From Closterium sp. NIES-65 (lineage: Eukaryota; Streptophyta; Zygnematophyceae; Desmidiales; Closteriaceae): a DNA stretch of 64,000 nucleotides. Shown piece by piece: positions 9,915-19,980 of the stretch; positions within the stretch are counted from its first letter, which is position 1, and every line of letters begins with the position of its first letter. The translations under genes and the position numbers were made by a program. Location of the stretch: assembly GCA_948144175.1 (NCBI GenBank), contig CANXME010002546.1, positions 1 through 64,000 of the forward strand. The letters run 5' to 3'. Below the pieces are notes generated by a model, which saw only the letters and a list, made by a program, of their open reading frames with translations, had not been told where the DNA came from and did not search any database.

Positions 9915-12139
9915 CAGCAACAACAACCTACCTTCGCCCCGTACGAACCTCAGCGCGGTTCCGTCAGCTTCATTCCGCGCCAGCAGGCTTCACCTGAGCA
10001 AGATAAGACATTAGATGCACTTCAAGTTCAGTCGCAGTTTGCACACGTCTTAAAACTGCAGACGTAAAGACCGTTCGATGGAAAGGACTTCTTTACCTGG
10101 TCATTCGAATACGAGCTGATGATGGAAGGCGCGCAGATTCTTGGCTTCTTCGACGGGTCCCTGCCATACCCAACATACGGGACGCAAAACGACAAGCAGC
10201 AGTATACATATCAGTCCATGATGGCGTATACAATTCTACTACGCAACGTCACATCGAACCAACAGCAGAACATTCGGTCTTACCGAGGATACGAGAACTC
10301 CGCCGAGCTCGCGTACAACCACCTGAAGAACGTGTATCAGGCAACTGACAGCGTCAATCAGAGTCGGTTAATGGCACAACTGACAACAGTGGAAATGAAA
10401 CCGGGCGAAAAAGGGATGGCGTATATCAGCCGCTGTCGCGAATTTCGCGACAAACTCTTTCGATGCAGAGGATCGATATCAGAAGACGCCTTCGTCACAG
10501 TCGTCATTGGCGGTCTTGGTCCTCATTGGCGCTCCACTCGCGCCATACTCCGAGCTCACGGGAAGATCTTCAAAGCAGCACTATGCGCCGAAATTCACGC
10601 TGAACAGCAAGACATGGACCTGCAAGAGGAACGACACAAGAGGAAAACGTCAGTACCTGAATTTGCGTTTCACACTCAACGGCGCTACAACAACAACAAC
10701 CGGCATCAACCAAAACATGTACCTCCGTTCTGTCATCTTTGCAAGACATCAGGTCATCCCCGCACACACTGCCCTAACCGGCAGCAGTCAGCACCAACGC
10801 AACGGCAGCTTCGACCTTCAAGCAGTCAAGTCGCCTCAACGCAAGCGATTCCCACCACTCAAGTCCAAACGTCAACAACGTCGACGGGACAACCTGCACA
10901 AGGAACAAGGAACATCGTTAGCTGCATGGCAAGATTAACCGACTCCTGCATCACCGAGTCGCCGCCGCACTACTCACCAGAAGAACAATTCGTCGAAAGG
11001 ACTCCACGCCGCGAGTCACTGCAACCGAACCCAACATACGCAGCCATCGCCCAAAGCGAGCCGTCCGAGAAAGATACCTGGTTCTTGGACAGCTGCTGCG
11101 GACAACACATGTGCTCTTCAGGTCGCTTCGTTCAACGCGAACACCAACTTCAACGCGAAGTCGTCATCACCGTCGCCAACAACCAGAACCTGCGCACACG
11201 ACGACAAGGCGTGCTGCAACTTCATTTACAAGAGGCAAACGTCATATTGCAGATGTCAAAGGTGTTAATCGCGGAGGGACTCGGCTACAACTTACTGAGT
11301 GTCAGTCAGCTGATGGCTAAAGGCATCCACCTCGAAGCAGACAGCACAACACAGGAGTTCAAGCTGTACCACGGAAGAGGAGGCCTCTACATCGGCAAGG
11401 CTGTACTGAAGAACAACGTGTTTGTTCTCGACTTCGTTCCAAATCTAGGCACCGCCGATAGCGACGGAATTGTCACCTTCACCTCCTGGACGCACCCACC
11501 GGATCTTGATCCTGACTTCAGCCCCCAAGGATTCTGGTACTCGCACACCATTCCTGAGGCAGAACGAACAAGAGCATTAGCAACTATTCAATCGGCAGCA
11601 GCAGAGACAACATCGGCAGTAGCAGAGACAACATCGGCAGCAGCAGAGACAACATCGGCAGCAATAGAGACAACATCGGCAGCAGTAGAAACAACATCGG
11701 CAGCAACCGAGACAACATCGGCTGCAGCAGAAACAGCATCGGCACCAATTGCGGGTCCTTCAACTGCACCGGCTCCAATCGACGACGACATTCCACCGAC
11801 TCCTACGCAGCAATTGAACCCAACACCACAAGAAGTACATCGAAGTGCCAACTTCACCGCAAGCTTCTACTCCAACTCCGACTTGTACCGTCGCTCACCC
11901 GGACATCGAGCTGGCGAAGACATCTGGCACGCACGAATGGGACATCCAAGCAACACAGTGTTAAATAACACAATCAGAGCAGGATTGCTCGACAAGGACT
12001 CACTGCTCCTAACCGACGGAAGCGAACTTCGACGAGCTCGTGGAACGTGCTTTACCTGCCCCGAAGCTGACTTACCACATCGGCCGTTCGCTTTCACCAC
12101 AACCCCAGCGCACCAGCTTACGCACCACTTGAGAAAGTG
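9915..12139 (+). pseudogene. Copia-B gag, protease and integrase start
   Basis: The gag core contains WSFEYELMMEGAQILGFF and a zinc knuckle CHLCKTSGHPRTHC near 10,735. The protease follows near 11,085 as LDSCCGQHMCSSGR, where copia enzymes normally have D-S/T-G. An Ala/Thr-rich repeat, AAETTSA, occupies about 11,590-11,740. The integrase zinc-binding part has IWHARMGHPSNTVLNN and CFTC near 11,920-12,060. An in-frame TAA at about 10,066 separates two parts of gag. The frame is then cut by the TRIM at 12,145. Confidence 0.85.
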
Positions 12140-12144
12140 TACAG

Positions 12145-12520
12145 TGTCAGTAGAGCTACACTGTGAGATCCCCGATCGATCCTAGGGGGGGTTACAGGCG
12201 CGTTTGCCTGGGGGGTTATGGGCGCACTGACCCGCTACTGAAACAAGCCCTTTTATCCCAATGGTCTAGTGGTTGGGATTCTGACATGGTATCAGAGCGG
12301 TCTCGGGCTCGAATCCCGGTGTATGCACATGTTGGCCGTTGCCACTGTGCTCAGTCCTGCGCCTCCCAGTGTGGGGGGGTGTCAGTAGAGCTACACTGAG
12401 AGATCCCCGATCGAATCTAAGGGGGCTTACAGGCGCGTTTGCCTGGGGGGTATGGGCGCACTGACCCGCTACTGAAACAAGCCCTTTTATCCCAATGGTC
12501 TAGTGGTTGGGATTCTGACA
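12145..12520 (+). mobile_element. 376-bp TRIM retroelement, TSD TACAG
   Basis: The complete element has a 5' LTR at 12,145-12,286 (142 bp), primer-binding site TGGTATCAGAGCGG at 12,287-12,300, a 93-bp interior, a G7 polypurine tract and a 3' LTR at 12,380-12,520 (141 bp). The duplication TACAG lies at 12,140-12,144 and 12,521-12,525. There is no coding capacity, so it must be mobilised in trans. It belongs to the smallest class of LTR elements (TRIM/SMART). Confidence 0.93.
12255..12327 (+). promoter_or_regulatory. tRNA-like region with A and B boxes across the TRIM LTR/interior junction
   Basis: TGGTCTAGTGG at 12,262-12,272 resembles a tRNA-Glu-type A box and GGCTCGAATCC at 12,306-12,316 a B box. 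They start 44 bp apart, the spacing in a real tRNA gene. The minus-strand copies in the 9.1-9.9 kb array have the consensus B box GGTTCGAATCC. The acceptor stem is not conserved, so this is a tRNA relic or a Pol III promoter, not a working tRNA gene. Confidence 0.6.
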
Positions 12521-12525
12521 TACAG

Positions 12526-15210
12526 CGACATCCTGTACAACCGCAAACCTAGACAAGGAGCATACAACTACACCATCACGTTCATCGATGCCGCCACGCG
12601 TTACATTTGGCACCTTAACCTTCCGAGCAAGGACATGGCTTTCGAGGCCTCGTCGCTTGGCTCCCAGTAGCAGAACGAGAATCGGGCGTGAAACTAAAAA
12701 GCTTCCAGTCAGACGGAGGAGGAGAATACATCTCACAGAGGTTCAAGCAGTACCTGGCAGAAAGAGGGATCAAGAGGCCATCTCTCTTCCCTACGCTCAC
12801 CAGCAGCAAGGTGTAGCAGAAAGGATGAACAGATCTCTTCAGAACACAATGCGCAAGCTGCTACGAGGCATACGACTGCCCAACTACCAGTGGCCCGAAG
12901 CAATGGACCACGCTGTCATGCTGCACAACTTGCTCTCGTCATCATCGCTCCCGAACAACGCATCACCGCACCTGCTGTGGACAGGAAAACAGGGCAGCAC
13001 AAAAATGTTAAGAGTTTTCGGCTGCATGGTGCAGTACCGACCCCCATCTGCACGAGTCGGCCGATTCTCCCAACCCGCACAGTGGGGACTACACCTGGGC
13101 ATCGAAAGAAATTAAAACGCGCGGAAGATTTTCAACGTCCACTCCAAGGAAACAGTAGCAGCACGTGATGTCATTTTCTACAAACGACTCACCCTTCCGA
13201 CGTACCTTGCCAACCTGGAAGAAGATCGGGACCTCACAGGTGGCTTCCGTGGTGACTGAGCTTTCGCCTCAGCAGCAGACAAAGCTGACTGGGACAAGCA
13301 GAACGTGGATGAAGCCTCGGAGGAAGCCGGACCTCTCCCTTACTGCTCCGTCGACGTCCCAATGGATGACGAAAATCCTCGCGAAAGCGCCAACGCCGAA
13401 GTATTTTACCACTTCGCCGACAACGGTTACGTTACACCTGCAGAAGTCAACACCAACGAAGCAGAACGCATAGGGCCCAACTTCATACCTGACCTAGAAG
13501 CAGGTGACGAAGCAGCTTATCCCGAGGACACAACACTCCCCCGCTACACACAGTGGCTTCCAGATACTCGGCCTCGTCACAGCGGTCCACGGCACGGAGA
13601 TTCGTAAGGAGCCTGCCACAGTTCAGCAGGCTCTGGGGGGGGAGCATAAGGAAAAATGGCGCGAAGCCATGGACAAGGAGCTGAAAGCACTAGAAGAACA
13701 GAACACCTGGAAAGTCGTTCCCATCGGCGTGGCACGAAACAAGACAGTACTCACCGGGAAATGGGTCTTCCATGTGAAGACAAAGGCAGACGGCACCATC
13801 GACAAGTTTAAGGCGCGCTGGGTCGTACGCGGCTTCGACCAAGAGCACGGATGCGACTTCACCGAGACATTCGCCCCGGTCAGCTGACACACCTCACCAC
13901 GAATTCTCCTCGCAATCGCCGCCATGAAGAAGAAGAAACTACGGCAAATTGACGTCGCCAATGCATTCCTCTACGAACCTGTTTACGCCGAAATCTTCGT
14001 CGAACTTCCACACGGCTCCCACGGAGAGCTTAACCAAGTCTGTCAGCAGCTGAAATCCCTGTATGGTATTAAACAGGCCCCAAGACTGTGGCAGCAGTAT
14101 CTACACGCTCGACTCGTCCGCATCGGATTCCGACATCTACCACACGACCAGGGCATGTATCGGCTCACGAAAGGTGACGACTACATCCTACTGATCGTCT
14201 ACGTGGACGACCTGCTCTACATCGGCTCGACTGACAGCGTCACTTCTTGGTTCGAATGAGAACTGCAGCAGGACCTCACTCTCACAGTGTCATCTACTGT
14301 CACGCAGTATCTCGGCCTCAACATCCAGGAAGAAGAAGGCGTGATCTACCACAACGTTGCGAAATATGCCGACACTATCGCCAAACGCTTCGGACTCACC
14401 CCGATCACCATCACCATCTCCACGCCTTACCGCTACACCGCAGGAAATCACAAGGAAAGTTCCGCTCTGCTCAAGCCCGCAGGCATACGCGACTACCAGA
14501 AAAAGCTGGGCTGCCTCCTCTTCGCAGCTGTCACCTGCCGCCCGGATCTATCGTACTCCGCAAGTCAGCTCGCGACCTACCTCAAGAAACCTGAAGCAAA
14601 ACACATGGCGGAACTCGACCGCGCTCTCCACTACCTCGTCAGCACCCCGACCGTCGGCTTAACCTACCACAAGAACGGAACTACAACGCCTAAACTGACC
14701 GGCTACGTTGACGCAGATCACGCCGTCGACTCCGACAACAGACGCTCGCGCACCGGCTACATCTATCGCCTCGAACCTATCGGACCCATCTCATGGCAGT
14801 CAAGCAAGCAGGAGTTAATCGCCCTCTCTTTAGCTGAAGCAGAATATATCGCACTCTGCTCAGCCACCAAGGAAGGACTGTACCTTCGCGAACTTCTCGA
14901 GGAGGCGAAGCTGGCTCAGTTACCCAGCTTCTCCCTGTTCTGCGACAACCAGTCGGCAATTTACATAACCAACAAAAATGGATTCACGAACAGGACGAAG
15001 CATATCGCCCTGCGATATTTCTTCGTAAAGGACGAGATCGAGAAGGGGAGACTCGAGCTGTCTTACTGTCCCATGTCCGAGATGGCAGCTGATTACTTGA
15101 CCAAGAAGCTCGGGAAGCAGAAGTTCGAGTACTGCATGCTGCTGAATGGACAAAGCCACGTCACCAGCAGCGACACTCCAGAAGCGAAGGGGAGTTTTGG
15201 AAATAATTGA
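12526..15210 (+). pseudogene. Copia-B integrase core, RT and RNase H
   Basis: It resumes after the TRIM with the integrase core (FIDAATRYIW, then HQQQGVAERMNRSLQNTMRK with the catalytic Glu) and LLWTGKQGSTKMLRVFGC. RT begins near 13,615 (EPATVQQAL; KWVFHVKTKADGTIDKFKAR) and has a TGA at about 13,887. It continues with the IDVANAFLYEP, SLYGIKQAPRLWQQ and IVYVDDLLYIGS blocks and another stop at 14,257. RNase H runs to a stop at 15,210 with GYVDADHAVDSD and ITNKNGFTNRTKHIALRYFF. The catalytic YVDD is intact although the frame is broken at least four times. Confidence 0.88.
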
Positions 15211-15295
15211 TTTAGCGCCTCTGTCGTGTCAAAACACCAAGTCAGAAGCGAAGCAAAACATATCGAAGCATTGGCGAGTCAACCCTCGGAGATTG
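15195..15295 (+). repeat. 3' LTR of copia-B, left part
   Basis: It begins TTTTGGAAATAATTG and matches the first 100 bp of the 5' LTR. It is interrupted at 15,296 by copia-A2. The bases GATTG at 15,291-15,295 are the target site. Confidence 0.9.
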
Positions 15296-15427
15296 TGTCA
15301 GAACTTATAGCTTACTTGTTTCTGTAGGCTATAGTGGGGTATCCCATAGGGGGTACAACCCAATTAGGGTTTCCTATTTGTACTCACTTCGTTCATAGTC
15401 ATTTCACCTCTCGTTCGTACTTTCTCA
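15296..15427 (+). repeat. 5' LTR of copia-A2
   Basis: 132 bp from TGTCAGAACTTATAG to TACTTTCTCA, with the primer-binding site adjacent. Confidence 0.95.
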
Positions 15428-15479
15428 TGGAATCAGAGCAGGTCCCTTCCTAGGGCCTGTTCCTAGGGCCCACCGAAGC

Positions 15480-16600
15480 GCGCCCCGAGGCGCGCATTTT
15501 TTTTTAGCGACCCTCCGAGTCGCCCCTCCCGTCGTGCTCCCGCTTAGGCCCCTCGTCGGCCCCCGCTTAGGCCCCTCGTCGGCCCCGCTTAGGCCCCTCG
15601 TCGGCCCCGCTTAGGCCCCTCGTCGGCCCCTGCTTAGGCCCCTCGTCGGCCCCGCGTACCCCTCGTCGGCCCCGCGTAGGCCCCACGTACCCCTCGTCGG
15701 CCCCGCGTACCCCTCGTCGGCCCCGCGTACCCCTCTTCGGCCCCGCGTAGGCCCCGCGTACCCCTCGTCGGCCCCACGTAGGCCCCGCGTAGGCCCCGCG
15801 TACCCCTCGTCGGCCCCGCGTAGGCCCCGCGTACCCCTCGTCGACCCCGCGTACCCCTCGTCGGCCCCGCGTAGGCCCCGCCCAGGCCCCGTCTCGGCCC
15901 CGTGTCGGCCCAGCGTAGGCTCCGTCGGCCCCGCTTAGGCCCCTCTTCGGCCCCGCGCCGGCCCCACCTACGCCCTGTCGGCCCCGCGCTGGCCCCGCTT
16001 AGGCCCGCCACCGGCCCCTGCTACAGCCCGCCGCGTCGGCCCCGCCTACAGCCCGCCGGCCCGCCTAGGCCCCACTTCGGCCCCTCGTCGGCCCCACTAC
16101 AGCCCGCACCGGCCCCTGCTACAGCCCGCCACCGGCCCTGCTACAGCCGCCACTGGCCCCTACTACAGCCCGCCGCCGGCCCTGCTACAGCCCGCCACCG
16201 GCCCTGCTACAGCCGCCACCGGCCCCTGCTACAGCCCGCCACCGGCCCTGCTACAGCCCACCACCGGCCCTGCTACAGCCGCCACCGGCCCCTGCTACAG
16301 CCCGCCGCCGGCCCTGCTACAGCCCGCCGCCGGCCCTGCTACAGCCCGCCACCGGCCCTGCTACAGCCCACCACCGGCCCTGCTGCAGCCCGCCGTGCTG
16401 CACGTGAGCAGCCCCAGCAGCCCGCGCCGCCCGTGAGCCCCTACGCCACCCGAGCCGCGCGAGACGCCCGAGCCGCCCGAGCCGCCCGAGCCGCCCGAGC
16501 CGCCCGAGCCGCCCGAGCCGCCTGAGCCACGCGAGCCACCTGAGGAGCCGTGCTGCTGTCCCTGAGCTGTGTTCCTCTGCTGCTGACCTACCCGACTCTT
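15480..16600 (+). repeat. GC-rich minisatellite leader of copia-A2
   Basis: The untranslated leader is made of three successive repeat blocks. GGCCCCGCGTACCCCTCGTC-type units occupy about 15,550-15,900. CTACAGCCCGCCACCGGCCC-type units of about 21-22 bp occupy 16,015-16,390. GCCGCCCGA units of about 9 bp occupy 16,460-16,520. No start codon context fits a protein. Open frames in this stretch result from the repeat periods and high GC. Confidence 0.8.
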
Positions 16601-16629
16601 CCAGCCCGGTGAGACTTTCAGCTGCTGCC

Positions 16630-17703
16630 ATGGCCACCCCCAATCTTCTTACTTTTGACGCTGAGGGGAGGGCCATTGACTTTGCCGTCTGGATTGAAGA
16701 CCTGCAGCTGTACTTACTGTGTGATGCGATAGATGAGGTCTCTCTCTTTGACTTTGTCTCTGGAGCTGTCCCTGCCCCGCCTGCTGATGCTGACTCTGCC
16801 GTTCGCTCCAAGTGGGCGACCCGCGATGCTGCTGCACGTCTTGCTGTGCGTCGCCACCTCCCTTCCTCTGAGCGTGCCCACTTTAGTCAGTGCAAGACCG
16901 CTCAGGCCTTGTACGACGCTGTAGTTGCACGCTACTCCTCCCCTTCCTCCGCTACCCTTAGCCGCCTCATGCTACCGTTTCTCTTCCCTGACCTCGCTTC
17001 CTTTCCCACTGTCGCTGACCTCGTTACCCACCTCCGCGCTAGTGACGCTCGCTACCGCGCTGCCCTTCCTGCTGAGTTCCGTGCCGCAAACCCTCCTCCC
17101 ATGTATATCACTCTCTACTTTCTCGTCACCCGTCTTCCTGAGTCCCTTCGTGTCGTTAGGGACCAGTTTCTCTCTGTCTGTCCCACCACCCTCACTGTCG
17201 ACCTCCTTGAGGAGTCCCTGCTAGCGGCTGAGAAGAGTATAGTCGCTGTTGGGGCCTCTAGGGGTGACCCTCGCACCCCCATCTTTGAGGGGTGTTCTCC
17301 TTCCCCCCTGCTGCCCTCTGTCGCCTCTGCTGCTACGGCCGACCTCGCTGGTTTTGAGTCGGTCGGTGCGGCGTCTGCCCCCAGCGGCAGACGCCGCTCT
17401 GGCAAGGGCAAGGGGGGCAAGGGAGCGGGTGGATCTAGAGGAGGCAGTGGCGGAGGAGGTGGGGGTGGCGGGGGGAGTGGGGGTGGCGGTGGAGGTGGTG
17501 GCGGGAGTGGAGGTACTAGTGGCGGCGGTGGAGGCGGAGGTGGCGGCGGAGGTGGTAGCGGAGGAGGCGGTGGGAGCGGTGGGAGCGACGGTCCTGGTGG
17601 GGGAGGTGGCGGTGGAGACGGGGGTGGCGGTGGAGGCGGGGGTGGTGGTGGAGGCGGGGGTCGGAGTGGCTCGTCCCAGCGGAGCAGCTCTAGGGGTGGT
17701 CAG

Positions 17704-17741
<38 letters not shown>

Positions 17742-19980
17742 GCAGCAGCAGCAGCGCTCTCGCACCGTCCCCGGCCCTCAGCAGCTCCGTGAGTGGTACT
17801 TGCAGCGTCAGCGCGGTGGTGCTCTTGGTCCCTGCCCCTACGTTCTTCGCACCGGTGACCGTGCAGGGGAGAGGTGTGGAGGCGCCCACACAGCCCGTCG
17901 CTGCTTTGGCCGCCTGACCGACGCCTGGCGTCAGCAGTTTCCGGAGGCCGCTGAGATCCCCCGCTGGGGAGAGCTGTCTAGGGCTGGAGTAGCTATTTAT
18001 GATCTTGACTTTGATGCTATTCTCTCTGCTGTGTATGCTGTGACTGGTAGTGATGAGGATGACTGTTACCGGTGTTTCCCGCCCGACCCGGGCATTGGTA
18101 CTGCCGCGTCAGGTACTAGTGAGGCTGCTGCTCTAGGTGCCAGTGCGTCTGTGCTCTCAGGTGCTGGTGAGTCTGCCCTCTCAGGTACTGTGTCGGCTTC
18201 GGCCTCTCACACCTTCACCCTTGACTCTGGAGCGTCTCGCTCCTTCTTTAGGGACCGCACCACTCTCACGCCGCTGAGTCGGCCGGTTGCAGTGTCCCTG
18301 GCTGACCCCTCTGGGGGGCCGGTCCTGGCTCGCTTCTCCACTGTCCTCCCGTGTCCGGCGGCCCCCTCTGGCACCCTGACTGGTCTCTACCTCCCCTCGT
18401 TCTCGACGAACTTGGTGAGTGGTGCTGACCTCCAGGATGCGGGTGTCCACCAGTTCACCCCTGCTCGTCAGCGGGTGACCCACTGCACGGAGGAGGATAC
18501 AGGTCGCCACCTGGCTACGTTTACACGTCGGCCAGGGTCGAGCCTGTACACACTGACCACTGCTTCTCCTCCAGGTGCTGCGTCTGGTAGGGTCCCTTCG
18601 TCTGGTCAGGTGTTTGCTGCAGCGTCCAGGTCTGGTCCTGAGTCTGCCCCCTGCTCGTGTCGTCGTCTGTCTCACGAGACCCTCCTCTGGCACCACCGCC
18701 TTGGCCACCCCTCTCTGCTTCGGCTCAGAGGCATGGCCTCGCGAGTCCTTGTGTCTGGTCTTCCCCGGTCTCTCCCTCCCCTTCCTCCGGGCCCTGGCCC
18801 CACCTGTGTCCCCTGTGTCGAGGGGCGCCAGCGTGCTGCCCCTCACTCCTCCCAGTTTCCTCCCACAGAGGCCCCGTTGCAGACGCTTCACATGGACGTG
18901 TGGGGCCCAGCCCGCGTCCGTGGACAGGGTCAGGAGCGCTACTTCCTGCTGGTGGTTGACGACTACTCGCGTTACACCACAGTCTTCCCCTTGCGCAGCA
19001 AGGGTGAGGTCACTGAGGTGCTGATCGACTGGATCCGCGCAGCTCGTCTCCAGCTTCGGAGGAGCTTTGGCTCTGACTTCCCTGTTTTGCGTCTGCACTC
19101 GGACAGAGGTGGAGAGTTCTCCTCCGGCCTCCTGAGTGCCTACTGTCGTGTGCGAGGCATCCGTCAGACCTTCACGCTTCCGGACTCACCGCAGCAAAAT
19201 GGGATTGCTGAGCGCCGCATTGGCATGGTCATGGACGTCGCTCGTACGTCCATGATGCATGCGGCTGCTCCCCATTTTCTGTGGCCGTTTGCGGTCAGGT
19301 ACGCTGCGCACCAGATCAACCTCCACCCCAGGGTCTCTCGACCGGAGACCTCCCCAGCCCTGCTGTGGACAGGGAAGGTTGGCGATGCGTCGGCGTTCCG
19401 GGTCTGGGGATCTCGGGCGTTTGTTCGCGACCTGTCTGCGGACAAGCTGTCCCCTCGTGCTTCTCCCTGCGTCTTCCTGGGGTTCCCCCCCGACGCCCCT
19501 GGGTGGCAGTTTTACCACCCCACCTCTCGACGTGTTCTGTCCTCCCAGGACGTCACGTTCGACGAGTCGGTGCCCTACTACCGCCTCTTCCCCTACCGCA
19601 CTCCGTCCCTCCCCCCACCCCCGCTCTTCTTGGTACCAGGTCCCCCCCCGGTAGTCCCCCTCCCCCCTCAGGGTCCTGCCCCTTCAGGTGTGTCCCAGGT
19701 AGACGCGGTCGAGCCTGTCGAGGTCACTGGTGACTCTGGTGCTGCTGCGGGAGCTGAGCCTGGGGGTGCTGTGCCTGGGGGTGCTGAGCCTGGAGGTGCC
19801 GAGTCTGGGGGTACTGTGCCTGGGGGTGCTGGGCCTGGGGGTGCTGAGCCTGGGGGTGCCGTGCCTGGAGGTGCTGTGTCTAGGGGTGCTGAGCCCGGGG
19901 GTGCTGTGCCTGGGGGTGCTTCGTCTCGCCGGGAGCCACTCTCCCCACAGGAGCTGCGTGAGTGGTTTGCCGGGCGCTAG
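16630..19980 (+). CDS. Copia-A2 polyprotein, gag-protease-integrase part
   Basis: The start is the ATG at 16,630 (MATPNLLTFDAEGRAIDF); no better start lies upstream. The gag core spans roughly residues 1-230. A long Gly/Ser tract with a poly-Gln run follows (about 260-380), then a C-x13-C-x3-H-x4-C cluster (CPYVLRT...RC) near 410 in place of an ordinary zinc knuckle. Protease has the normal TLDSGASRSFF near 530. Integrase has the HHCC region from HHRLGHPS and catalytic D, D and E in LHMDVWGP, LHSDRGGEF and NGIAERRIG. A Pro/Gly-rich linker of PGGAEPGGA repeats ends at a TAG at 19,978. Confidence 0.92.

Noticed and set aside
9099..12520. A genuine tRNA gene or plain SINE at the A/B-box regions
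   Set aside because: The acceptor stem does not pair, and LTRs, primer-binding site, polypurine tract and 5-bp duplications show TRIM structure instead.
18181..19098. 305-codon minus-strand frame opposite copia-A2 integrase
   Set aside because: It is the antisense shadow of a strongly supported integrase frame in GC-rich sequence.
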